A stretch of DNA of 49,310 nt, from positions 1 through 49,310 of the IMG/VR virus record IMGVR_UViG_3300035220_000258; one strand, written 5' to 3'. A model generated the notes under the pieces. That model ran no database searches and was not told the DNA's origin. It saw nothing but the letters and a program-made list of their open reading frames with translations. Origin of the DNA: a virus. Positions 24,004-31,993 of the stretch are shown here, piece by piece (within the stretch, counting starts at the first letter, position 1; every line of letters begins with the position of its first letter). The position numbers and the translations under genes were made by a program.

Positions 24004-25377
24004 TTAGAAACCTCCTAATCCACCGTGTGAGTCTGAACAACCACCTGGTGTGCCAGTTGCCAGATATAAATCTCCAAAGTCCTGTGCATCACCAGTAGAT
24101 GTAATATTTACATACTCAATTGAATTTAGTACGGATGGATTAAGACCTCCTGCCATAACACCTCTTGTATTTGTCGAACTTGAAGCAGGTCTTGCTCTTA
24201 TTGTGGATAACGATCCAAAATCAACAGCATTTCCTTCTGATGCAATAGTAATGTAATCTATTACATTTAAAAGTGCTGGAGTTTGTCCACCAGAAAAACA
24301 TCCACGAACATTGTTAGAAAATGATCCACCAGCACAATTTCTTCTTGCTGTGGTTAAATCACCAAAAAATACTGCATTGCCTTTAGCAGCAATGTTAACA
24401 AAATCAATAACACTTCTATTTGGGGTATTGCCTCCTCCCCAAACTGCTCTTACTCCATTTGAGACAGCACCAGCAGAATATCTACCTACAAATAAATTTC
24501 CAAAATCAAGTGCATTTCCTTTAGTTGACATTTCAATATAATCAATTATGTCTACGGTTGCAGGCGATGGAGATGTAGTGTAACCACCACCAAATATACC
24601 ACGAGTTGATGAGGAAGTTGCTCCCATATATGCTCTATTTGCTGTTGACAACTGACCAAAATCAATTGAATTTCCTGCTGATGCAATAGTTACATATTCG
24701 ATAATGTCACTATAAGATCCAGCTGCTCCGCCAGCCCATATGCCACGAATTGCTGATGAGCAGGATGATATATTACCTTTAGCTAAAGTGAGATCTCCAA
24801 AATATTCAGAATTTCCAAATGTATTAATATTAAAGTATTGAATTACATTAGTATAACCTGGAGTAACTCCACTACCAAGCACCATGCGACCAGCGGCACC
24901 ACCATGATATCTGGCATATGAATTTACTGTCTTCCAATTATTTCCATCAAAGAACTCAAGTGTTCCGAAGTCTTGGTTGAATCTAGTTGTTCCTGCTTCT
25001 GGTGTATTGTCTCTACTATTTGTATCACCAAGAGGAACAGCAAACTTATTAGTAACTGTGAGTGTCTTTGTCTTTCCTACTTCTACTGTTGAACCAGATG
25101 ATACTGTTGTCTCTCCAGTAATTCTAATCTCACCGGATAGAGAACTGAAAGGACCACTAGAACCATTATCAATTAATACATTATTAGCAATATTGCTTTG
25201 TGTTTGGTGAAAACCTTGATACTCTCTGAAGGTTGATACTCCACCACTACCAGCAGTATTGTCCGCAAGAATCTGTCCAGCAACATCTACGCGAGCAGTT
25301 GGATTTGTGGTGCCGATTCCAACCTGCTCACCTACTAAATTAAAATCAGTTGATAGACCAATTCTTATACTTGGCAT
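24004..25377 (-). CDS. Kelch-like six-repeat protein, class AB, with VGIGTTNP virion-type N-terminus
   Basis: Putative virion adhesin of 457 aa. The first 60 residues (SIRIGLSTDF, VGIGTTNPTARVDVAG) resemble the openings of the large fibre proteins upstream. Residues 78-120 (SLSGEIRITGETTV... FAVPLGDTNSRD) form the class A part, and TTRFNQDFGTLEFFDGNNW (130-148) the class B part. Six repeats run from about 163 (AGRMVLGSG, IRGIWAGGA, TRGIFGGGY, VRAVWGGGN, VRGCFSGGQ, TRGVMAGGL) to SDSHGGLGGF. The ATG overlaps the stop of a possible 10-codon mini-ORF that bridges it to the upstream gene. A late octamer lies 18 nt upstream. Confidence 0.85.
   Translation of the reverse strand: MPSIRIGLSTDFNLVGEQVGIGTTNPTARVDVAGQILADNTAGSGGVSTFREYQGFHQTQSNIANNVLIDNGSSGPFSSLSGEIRITGETTVSSGSTVEVGKTKTLTVTNKFAVPLGDTNSRDNTPEAGTTRFNQDFGTLEFFDGNNWKTVNSYARYHGGAAGRMVLGSGVTPGYTNVIQYFNINTFGNSEYFGDLTLAKGNISSCSSAIRGIWAGGAAGSYSDIIEYVTIASAGNSIDFGQLSTANRAYMGATSSSTRGIFGGGYTTSPSPATVDIIDYIEMSTKGNALDFGNLFVGRYSAGAVSNGVRAVWGGGNTPNRSVIDFVNIAAKGNAVFFGDLTTARRNCAGGSFSNNVRGCFSGGQTPALLNVIDYITIASEGNAVDFGSLSTIRARPASSSTNTRGVMAGGLNPSVLNSIEYVNITSTGDAQDFGDLYLATGTPGGCSDSHGGLGGF
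24011..24015 (-). promoter_or_regulatory. Shine-Dalgarno GGAGG inside GGF codons
   Basis: In this gene the HGGL codons read GGT-GGA and give a weaker site. The extra GGF codons (GGA-GGT-TTC) supply GGAGG 8 nt before the ATG of the 922-aa gene. Confidence 0.75.
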
Positions 25378-25409
25378 TATACTACAACTTTCTTATATTT
25401 ATCAAACAT
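25377..25409 (-). other. Possible 10-codon mini-ORF linking two propeller genes
   Basis: On the minus strand ATG (overlapping the upstream TGA as TGATG) opens MFDKYKKVVV and ends in TAA, which overlaps the next ATG as TAATG. GGAGG at 25416-25420 is well placed in front of it. It may serve only as a re-initiation bridge, or be chance. Confidence 0.35.
25396..25403 (-). promoter_or_regulatory. Late promoter octamer GATAAATA
   Basis: Lies 18 nt upstream of the 24004-25377 gene and inside a possible 10-codon mini-ORF. It would start a unit of an AB gene followed by the largest class A gene. Confidence 0.6.
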
Positions 25410-27256
25410 CAGAAACCTCCTAGTCCGCCGTGAGAGTCTGATACTGAACCAGTCATATATCCTTTTTCCCTGTAAAGATCTCCAAAATCTAGACTATCAC
25501 CTAAGGATGCAAAGTTAACATAATCAATTTCTGTATGATGAACCGGATATGAAGATCCGCCTGTCCAGATGCCTCTTGTTGATGTTGAAGAAGCACCAAT
25601 ATAGGTTCTGCTTCCCATCGTTAAGGTGCCAAATTGAATAGCATTACCGGTTGATGCGATTGTAACATATGTCATTGCTCTAGCAGCCTCTCCTCTTTCG
25701 GCCGCAGACCCACCAAGAGTGGGTGCAATATATCCTCCTGCCCAGCACCCTCTTATCCCATTACCACATCCATTTCCAGTTATTCTAGCTACAGAGTCTT
25801 CACCAAAATCAACTGCATTTCCCTTTGATGCAAATGTGGAATAATCAAGTGTTCCGACAGATAGACCTGTCCATGCTGGATGAGAATAATCATCACCAGA
25901 TCCAAATACACCACGAGTTGGAGAACTAATACCACCAGATGCAGATCTCTCATTAGTTAAGTCCCCAAAATCCAGTGCAGCACCAAGAGTTGATATTTGA
26001 ATATAATCTATATCATTGGTAGAATTAACGGCGGGAGTGGGGGTAGCACCACCAGCAAACAAACCACGAGTTGACGATGATGCTGATGCAAAAGCATTTC
26101 TTCCTACGGTCAAATTTCCAAAATCTATTCCATTTCCTTCTGATGCTATTGTAATATAATCCATATCAACCCGTCTTCCAGCATTATATCCACCAGCAAA
26201 TACACCACGAACTTGACTACCTACACCTTGTTTATCTGTAGTTTCATCATTCGCTAGATCTCCAAAGTAAGTTGCATTCCCTCTTGTGTGAATTTGGATA
26301 AGCATCATATCTTTGGTGCGACCATTGCCAGTTATATAACCACCAGCAAATACTGCACGACCACTTCTGGTTGTATTATCTACCTGTCTCCAACCATAAC
26401 CATCAAAGAACTCAATAGTCTTGAAGTCATAGTTATAGTATAACTGTCCTGGTTTTGGTGCATATGGTCTCTCATTTGTTCCACCGTTTGGAGGTGTGAA
26501 AGTATTGAAGACTTTCAGACACTCAATCTCACTTCCACCTGCTCTAGCACCTTTATCTACTAAAGTTGAAAAACCATCAACTAAAATCTCTCCATCAACT
26601 TCAATAGCATTAATAGCACTTAGTGAACCTTGGGTATATTGAACATCAATCGTATTAATTAATCCAGAACCAGTAGCAATTGTCATCCACTGACCAACTG
26701 TTGGAGCACCAATATTAAAAATATATGTGCCACCATTAAGTCTCGCTTTATGTCCCGATGTTCTTAACCAAATGCGAACTCTGTTTTTATATTGTATTGG
26801 AGTTGGTGGTGTAAATGTAAATACTGCTTCATTTACACTTGACATACAATATGTGGTAACGTCACCATCAAAAGCTTTTGATGCCTCATAATTACTTGTG
26901 AAACCACCAGTAGAAACAGTTAAAAAATTACTCCAAACAGTTCCATTATTAGCATTGGCGAATTCATCTTCTACCTTACTAACAGTAACAGTAACACCAG
27001 TTCCTACAATAATCTCACCAGAAAGTGATGAAACCGGACCTTGATCAAAAGTCAGGGTTGTGTTCTCTGTAATCTGGTGGTCTGCTCTCAGGAATCCTTC
27101 ATATGCAGTAAGAGAAGATATTCCAGTAACTTTAAGGTCTTGACCTTTTACAACACCTGCAACATCTAAATTCTGTTGTGGTTCAGTGGTATTAATACCA
27201 ACACCACTATTCTTAATTACAAAATCGTCGGAATAACCTCTTCTTATACTTGCCAT
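25409..27256 (-). CDS. Kelch-like six-repeat protein, class AB, with discoidin-like domain
   Basis: Putative carbohydrate-binding adhesin of 615 aa. It opens SIRRGYSDDF and VGINTTEPQQNLDVAG. A discoidin (F5/8 C)-like domain appears inserted at about residues 100-228, with NYEASKAFDGDVTTYC, RIWLRTSG and IEVDGEILVDG. Then come the class A part (FTPPNGGTNERP at 253-264) and the class B part (LYYNYDFKTIEFFDGYGW at 272-289). Six repeats begin near 298 (GRAVFAGGY, VRGVFAGGY, TRGLFAGGA, TRGVFGSGD, IRGCWAGGY, TRGIWTGGS) and end in SDSHGGLGGF. It starts 1 nt after the upstream stop, with GGAGG at 27265-27269 in the GGF codons of that gene. Confidence 0.85.
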   Translation of the reverse strand: MASIRRGYSDDFVIKNSGVGINTTEPQQNLDVAGVVKGQDLKVTGISSLTAYEGFLRADHQITENTTLTFDQGPVSSLSGEIIVGTGVTVTVSKVEDEFANANNGTVWSNFLTVSTGGFTSNYEASKAFDGDVTTYCMSSVNEAVFTFTPPTPIQYKNRVRIWLRTSGHKARLNGGTYIFNIGAPTVGQWMTIATGSGLINTIDVQYTQGSLSAINAIEVDGEILVDGFSTLVDKGARAGGSEIECLKVFNTFTPPNGGTNERPYAPKPGQLYYNYDFKTIEFFDGYGWRQVDNTTRSGRAVFAGGYITGNGRTKDMMLIQIHTRGNATYFGDLANDETTDKQGVGSQVRGVFAGGYNAGRRVDMDYITIASEGNGIDFGNLTVGRNAFASASSSTRGLFAGGATPTPAVNSTNDIDYIQISTLGAALDFGDLTNERSASGGISSPTRGVFGSGDDYSHPAWTGLSVGTLDYSTFASKGNAVDFGEDSVARITGNGCGNGIRGCWAGGYIAPTLGGSAAERGEAARAMTYVTIASTGNAIQFGTLTMGSRTYIGASSTSTRGIWTGGSSYPVHHTEIDYVNFASLGDSLDFGDLYREKGYMTGSVSDSHGGLGGF

Positions 27257-27257
27257 C

Positions 27258-28754
27258 TTAGAAACCTCCTAGTCCACCGTGTGAGTCTGAAGTGCCCGCA
27301 AAACCCTTTCTTATATTAGATAGATCACCAAAATCTAGTGCATTTCCACCTTCGGATATAAGTATAGTTTCAATACTGGAAAGAATTGTTGGGGTATATC
27401 CACCAGCAAACACACCTCTAATTGAGTTTGATGCTGCGGCGGCCGACATCCTAGCAACTGCCAGATCACCAAAATAAGTTGCATTTCCTTCTGAAGCAAT
27501 ATTTATGTATGAAATCTCGGCTCTCTCCCCACTTGCACTACCATCTTGATTACCTCCAGCAAATATACCCATAATAGGGTTAGAGCATCCTGCTTGCCCA
27601 TAACCTCGAAAACTGAGTTCTCCAAATCTAACTGTATTTCCTTTACTTGCAATAGTTAAAGACTCAATTACTGATTGAGCAACACTACCAAAACCACCCG
27701 CATATATTCCTCTTGTTGGAGAACTACAATCACCACCAGATCTTCTAGTAGTAGTTACATCACCAAAGTCCAGTGCGTTTCCAAGAGTTGGTAATTCAAC
27801 ATAATCTATTGTATTAATATTAGCACTAGTGCTAGTTTTATATCCTCCAAGATTTACTCCTCTAGTGGAAGATGATACTGCATTATAAACAATTCTTCCA
27901 CTATCAGTTAAATTGCCAAAATCTATGGCATTTCCTGTTGATGCTATTGTTATATAATCCATTCTATCAAGTTGACCTGGATTTCTACCACCAGAAAATA
28001 ATCCTCTTGTGGATGAAGAACAACTACCAGGACTTTCTGTTATTCCTACCAAATCACCAAAGTCCAGTGCATTACCAAAAGTTGATATTTGAACATATTC
28101 TATCGTATTTACTATAGCGGGAGTCACTCCACCACCAAATACTGCACGACCACTTTGCTGACTATAAGTGAATTGTTTCCACTCATTTCCATTGAAGAAC
28201 TCAAGTGTGTTCAGGTCAGTATTAAATCTTACGGTTCCTTCTATTGGATTATCTTTTCTATCATTGCTTCCACCATTTGGAACAGAGAAGTGTCCAGTGA
28301 CTGATACTTGTTCCAGTGATCCTGCACAAACATATGATGAGTGACTGTGTGGGTCATACTCACCGATGGTTGTTCTACCAACCATCTCTGTGTTGGTAAT
28401 ATTTAAAATCTGACCCTCATCAATCACCAGATCTTCAGAAAGTGTATTAAATCTTTGATCATCTCCATGATGAACACCACCTAGATCAGTGAATCCTGTC
28501 TCGGTTTCATAGTATTGAGTTAATGTTCCTACACTATTAGTGGTTGCAAAACCAATTGCTGATGGTTTATTGACATGCTGATTCTGTGCAATAAAACCAC
28601 CATAAGATGTTAATGTTGTAACACCAGTGATATTAAAATCTGCTTTGGCAGTTTCCGAAACCTCTAGGAGAGCAGTCGGATTTGCAGTTCCAATTCCAAT
28701 TTTAGAATCTGATACCTTAAAATCAGAACCAAAACCAACTCGTATCGTTGCCAT
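27258..28754 (-). CDS. Kelch-like six-repeat protein, class AB, first gene of the array
   Basis: Putative virion adhesin of 498 aa. The N-terminus has TIRVGFGSDFK and IGIGTANPTALLEV. A region without recognised domain (about 60-150, with a His-rich GGVHHGDDQ and DPHSHSS) follows. The class A part is FSVPNGGSNDRKD (156-168) and the class B part TVRFNTDLNTLEFFNGNEW (174-192). Six repeats start at about 202 (GRAVFGGGV, TRGLFSGGR, TRGVNLGGY, TRGIYAGGF, IMGIFAGGN, IRGVFAGGY) and end in SDSHGGLGGF. It is transcribed first, just after the 1063-aa fibre gene, from octamer TCTAAATA at 28778-28785 with GGAGG before the ATG. Confidence 0.85.
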   Translation of the reverse strand: MATIRVGFGSDFKVSDSKIGIGTANPTALLEVSETAKADFNITGVTTLTSYGGFIAQNQHVNKPSAIGFATTNSVGTLTQYYETETGFTDLGGVHHGDDQRFNTLSEDLVIDEGQILNITNTEMVGRTTIGEYDPHSHSSYVCAGSLEQVSVTGHFSVPNGGSNDRKDNPIEGTVRFNTDLNTLEFFNGNEWKQFTYSQQSGRAVFGGGVTPAIVNTIEYVQISTFGNALDFGDLVGITESPGSCSSSTRGLFSGGRNPGQLDRMDYITIASTGNAIDFGNLTDSGRIVYNAVSSSTRGVNLGGYKTSTSANINTIDYVELPTLGNALDFGDVTTTRRSGGDCSSPTRGIYAGGFGSVAQSVIESLTIASKGNTVRFGELSFRGYGQAGCSNPIMGIFAGGNQDGSASGERAEISYINIASEGNATYFGDLAVARMSAAAASNSIRGVFAGGYTPTILSSIETILISEGGNALDFGDLSNIRKGFAGTSDSHGGLGGF

Positions 28755-28777
28755 TTATTGGTGTGCCTCCATCATAC

Positions 28778-28785
28778 TATTTAGA
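28778..28785 (-). promoter_or_regulatory. Late promoter octamer TCTAAATA
   Basis: Lies 23 nt upstream of the first propeller gene, in the gap after the 1063-aa fibre gene, with GGAGG between it and the ATG. It would start a unit of two class AB genes. Confidence 0.6.
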
Positions 28786-28788
28786 TAA

Positions 28789-31700
28789 TCAAACTGTAAT
28801 CGTATCAACGATCGTTGTGACCGTCGCAGATGATGAACTATTCATCGTAACCTTAATTTCTACGTTAGCTCCGCTAATTGCACCACTTATACTTCCTAAC
28901 ATATCTCCAGTTGCGATTGCTGATTCCTCAACGACCGTCACAGTTGTGCCATTATGTATCAGTAAGTATTTACCTACTTGATATGCAGAACCTTGCGTAA
29001 TCTGCACTCTAAATGAAGCAGAACGATAAGATGCATGTGCGAATGTTGTCAGATTAGTGGCACTTGTGGATGAGACAGATACATCAATCTCAGTACCACC
29101 ACCAAGTCCACCCCATGCACCATTTCCATAACCTTCATAACTGTTAAGAGTGGTATTGTATCTTATATCACCATTAACAGGAGATCCATTTCTCTGTGCA
29201 GTTGTACCTACTGGAAGTTTAATTCCACCTGTTCCACTGAAATCTGCACCATCGGTAGTGGTTTCAAATCTCTTGGAGTTGTTGTGGTAAAGTTCTACTG
29301 CTCCATCATTTGTGGCAACGATCATAGATTCGTTACCTGCTGCATTTCTTACTCGTAATACATTAGTATCAAGTCTTAAATCACCAGTTCCTGAATCCTG
29401 AATATATGAATTACTTCCATCGTGATAAATCTGTAAGTCATCACCAGCACCAGCAGTGAACTTACCATTATCAGGAACTCTGACTTTGCCATCAGAAGTT
29501 ACACGAAGTCTTTCTGTTGGTGTTGCTGCTCCGTCGGCTGTTGTGTAAAATACCAAACGACCTGGCATGTCATCTGCGCCAGGAGTTCCATCAACTTCTC
29601 CTGTGATTTTTGCCCCTTCAACTAGTTGTGATCCATCAGCACCCTGAAAAGAAAGGAATCCAAATTTACCCGAACTGCCAATTATAGTATTACTTCCTGC
29701 TGATGATCCGCCCGTCGCCCCAAGAACTAACAATGGACCACCGCTGCTGTCATTATGGATGAATGAAAGAACACGATTTGCGTTACTTGTCCCTTCAAGA
29801 TTTAGCAGAGGACCGTATGACGTACCATTAAAGTAATTAGTACGAGCACTTGTGTTTCCAAGTATCACCCTTTGACTGGAATCAACACGAAGTGCTTCAC
29901 TACCAGAAGTCTCTACTGTAAATGTATCAGCAGCAGGGAATCTTAATGCAGTGTTAGTATCACCAGAATGAATAATTTTGTCTACAATGGTTAGGTCACT
30001 AGCAAAAAACGCAGCGCCTGCTTGATCGATTGACGCATAAAGATTGCTACTACCATCAAAAGCAGCAAAAGCATAGTCAGTGCCATTTACGTTAGTACTT
30101 AATGCGCCATTTACTGTGAAACGAGTGCTCGTGACGAAACTAGTGAAAGATGCTTCAGAACCACCAACTGTTCCACCACTAATATTACCTGTTACGTTAC
30201 CAGTTAAAGCCCCAACAAATGATGAGGCAGTTAGTGCTCCAGTGCTTGAGTTAAAGGTAAGATTAGTGCCACTCCTAGGTGGAAGACCTCCTGACGCAGC
30301 AGTAACAAACAGTGGGAAGCAAGTAGTATCAGTTGACTCATCAGCAACTGTTACGTTTGTGGATGTAGTAGCAGTATCAGCATTACCAGTTACATCACCA
30401 GTTACGTCACCAGTGATGTCTCCAATGAATGAAGTTGCTTGGATAGACTTGTTAGCAACCCACTTAGTCCCACTATGAGTATAATTAAAGGTAGCACCTG
30501 CACCATCAACAGTTAAACCTGCGCCATCAGCTGCAGCAGAATTTGCAGCACCTTTAGCAACAGTAATGTTGAGATCTGAAACGTCAAGTGTTGTGGTATT
30601 CAGAGTTGTGGTTGTTCCATTAACTGTTAAGTTGCCGGAAAGTGTCAGATTTGTACCACCAATAGTGCCAACTGTAATATTAGGTGTTCCTGTCAGACCT
30701 GATGCAAGAGCAGCAGTTCCTGAAGTATCTTGGTTACCTGCAGCATTTACACCAGGTAAATTAATTGCAGCAGTGCCATTAAATGATACCCCACCGATAG
30801 TTCTAGCGGTTGCCAGAGCAGTCGCTGTAGCAGCATTACCTGAAGTATCTTGATTACCTGAAGCATTTACACCAGGTAAATTAATGGCAGCAGTACCATC
30901 AAAAGATACCCCACCAATAGTTCTAGCGGTTTCTAATGCTGTTGCAGTTGCTGCATTTCCAGTTGTATCCTGGTTACCTGCAGCATTTACACCAGGTAAA
31001 TTAATTGCAGCAGTGCCATTAAATGATACCCCACCAATAGTTCTAGCGGTTTCTAATGCAGTCGCGGTGTCTGCGTTACCCGTTACATCGCCAGTTACGT
31101 TACCAGTGATTCCTGCAGCAACACTTAAGGTTGTTCCATTTAGTAATTCAAGAGTTGTGCTATTCCATCTACCCGTGATTGTCTGAGAACCTGCTTTAAT
31201 ATGAGCAAATTCAATAATGCCATCTTCAGTACTATTACTGGCATCACTAATTTTACCAGTTATCTTTGCATAATTTCTCTCTACACCAGTATCACTCTCT
31301 CCAGCAAACTTAATCTGTCCAAGATAATCTGCATCAGCAGGTGATGCACTATTTCTATAAAGTTTTAGTTCTGGACCAGCAGAACTACCGGTATCAGTAT
31401 CAGTTAATGTAACATCGGTAAAGTCAGCAGTGGCTCCTGGAACGGCTACACCCTTGATACCAGTATATCTTGCGCCGCTTACATATGCACTCTTTCCAGA
31501 GAAACTAACTCCATTTGGTAAATTTGTTCCAACAAAATGAAGTGTGCCTGCCTGGTAGTCAAAGAACCATTCATCACTATTACCAGAACCAGCACCAAAT
31601 ACTTGAGTTCCGCTACCTGCAGCGTTAGAGGCATCACCAGAGGTATGAATATAAACCTTTACTAGGTAAGTTGATCCAATTTCTGGAGGAATCCAGTCTG

Positions 31701-31980
31701 TTAAACCAGTTTTCCAAGTTCTACTAGCAGTTGCAGTTACGTCTGCGGTAGTTTCATCTGGTGCGGATGTTGGATATACAGTGACTACACCAGAAGAAGA
31801 TCCTGGCATCACGCCAGGAATGAGGTCTGCCTGAGACCAAACGTTATTTCCTCTTAAGAGTAGAGGACTTGATATTGATTCGTTGGTTGCCTTCTTGTTT
31901 GCATTGGTGTCGGTCTTGGCACGTCCGTAAGCAAGCTTCTTCCAAAGATAATCAACCTTTTGTGTTTCTGAAATTGCCAT
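28789..31980 (-). CDS. Tail-fibre-like structural protein with 40-residue phage fibre repeats
   Basis: Probable virion fibre of 1063 aa. The N-terminal 190 residues form a unique head (KVDYLWKKLAYGRAKTDTNANK start, DWIPPEIGSTYLVKVYIHT, EWFFDYQAGTLHFVG). Residues about 297-430 hold three tandem 40-aa repeats of the phage tail-fibre type (TARTIGGVSFNGTAAINLPGV), followed by shorter GDVTGNADTAT segments. A distal part contains DIRYNTTLNSYEGYGNGAW near residue 950, the same module as the class B segment of the propeller proteins. The C-terminus is a beta-rich tail (VNSSSSATVTTIVDTITV). It follows the 1191-aa gene with a 13-nt gap and AAGG before the ATG, so the two are probably co-transcribed. 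Confidence 0.8.
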   Translation of the reverse strand: MAISETQKVDYLWKKLAYGRAKTDTNANKKATNESISSPLLLRGNNVWSQADLIPGVMPGSSSGVVTVYPTSAPDETTADVTATASRTWKTGLTDWIPPEIGSTYLVKVYIHTSGDASNAAGSGTQVFGAGSGNSDEWFFDYQAGTLHFVGTNLPNGVSFSGKSAYVSGARYTGIKGVAVPGATADFTDVTLTDTDTGSSAGPELKLYRNSASPADADYLGQIKFAGESDTGVERNYAKITGKISDASNSTEDGIIEFAHIKAGSQTITGRWNSTTLELLNGTTLSVAAGITGNVTGDVTGNADTATALETARTIGGVSFNGTAAINLPGVNAAGNQDTTGNAATATALETARTIGGVSFDGTAAINLPGVNASGNQDTSGNAATATALATARTIGGVSFNGTAAINLPGVNAAGNQDTSGTAALASGLTGTPNITVGTIGGTNLTLSGNLTVNGTTTTLNTTTLDVSDLNITVAKGAANSAAADGAGLTVDGAGATFNYTHSGTKWVANKSIQATSFIGDITGDVTGDVTGNADTATTSTNVTVADESTDTTCFPLFVTAASGGLPPRSGTNLTFNSSTGALTASSFVGALTGNVTGNISGGTVGGSEASFTSFVTSTRFTVNGALSTNVNGTDYAFAAFDGSSNLYASIDQAGAAFFASDLTIVDKIIHSGDTNTALRFPAADTFTVETSGSEALRVDSSQRVILGNTSARTNYFNGTSYGPLLNLEGTSNANRVLSFIHNDSSGGPLLVLGATGGSSAGSNTIIGSSGKFGFLSFQGADGSQLVEGAKITGEVDGTPGADDMPGRLVFYTTADGAATPTERLRVTSDGKVRVPDNGKFTAGAGDDLQIYHDGSNSYIQDSGTGDLRLDTNVLRVRNAAGNESMIVATNDGAVELYHNNSKRFETTTDGADFSGTGGIKLPVGTTAQRNGSPVNGDIRYNTTLNSYEGYGNGAWGGLGGGTEIDVSVSSTSATNLTTFAHASYRSASFRVQITQGSAYQVGKYLLIHNGTTVTVVEESAIATGDMLGSISGAISGANVEIKVTMNSSSSATVTTIVDTITV
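30690..31090 (-). repeat. Tandem 120-bp tail-fibre repeats
   Basis: Three copies with an exact 120-bp period (compare 30721, 30841 and 30961) encode 40-residue units with TARTIGGVSFNGTAAINLPGV. Copies 1 and 3 share long identical stretches, which indicates recent duplication or gene conversion. Confidence 0.85.
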
Positions 31981-31993
31981 TTACTTATTAACC

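Larger units (their letters stand above)
13819..28754 (-). repeat. Proximal propeller array: nine paralogous genes, 54 Kelch-like repeats
   Basis: Nine adjacent genes of 338-922 aa, in class order AB-AB-AB-A-B-A-B-A-B along transcription. The AB genes have long virion-type N-termini. All three class A genes carry LamG-type domains and one AB gene a discoidin-like domain, so accessory sugar-binding domains are confined to this half. Confidence 0.85.

Noticed and set aside
312-28754. Diversity-generating retroelement or invertible fibre locus
   Set aside because: Many similar adhesin genes suggest it, but I see no reverse transcriptase, template repeat, site-specific recombinase or paired inverted crossover sites in the window.
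312-28754. CRISPR-like or RNA-level repeat array
   Set aside because: The repeated DNA is explained by in-frame protein repeats of varying length with synonymous changes. There are no constant repeats with unique spacers.
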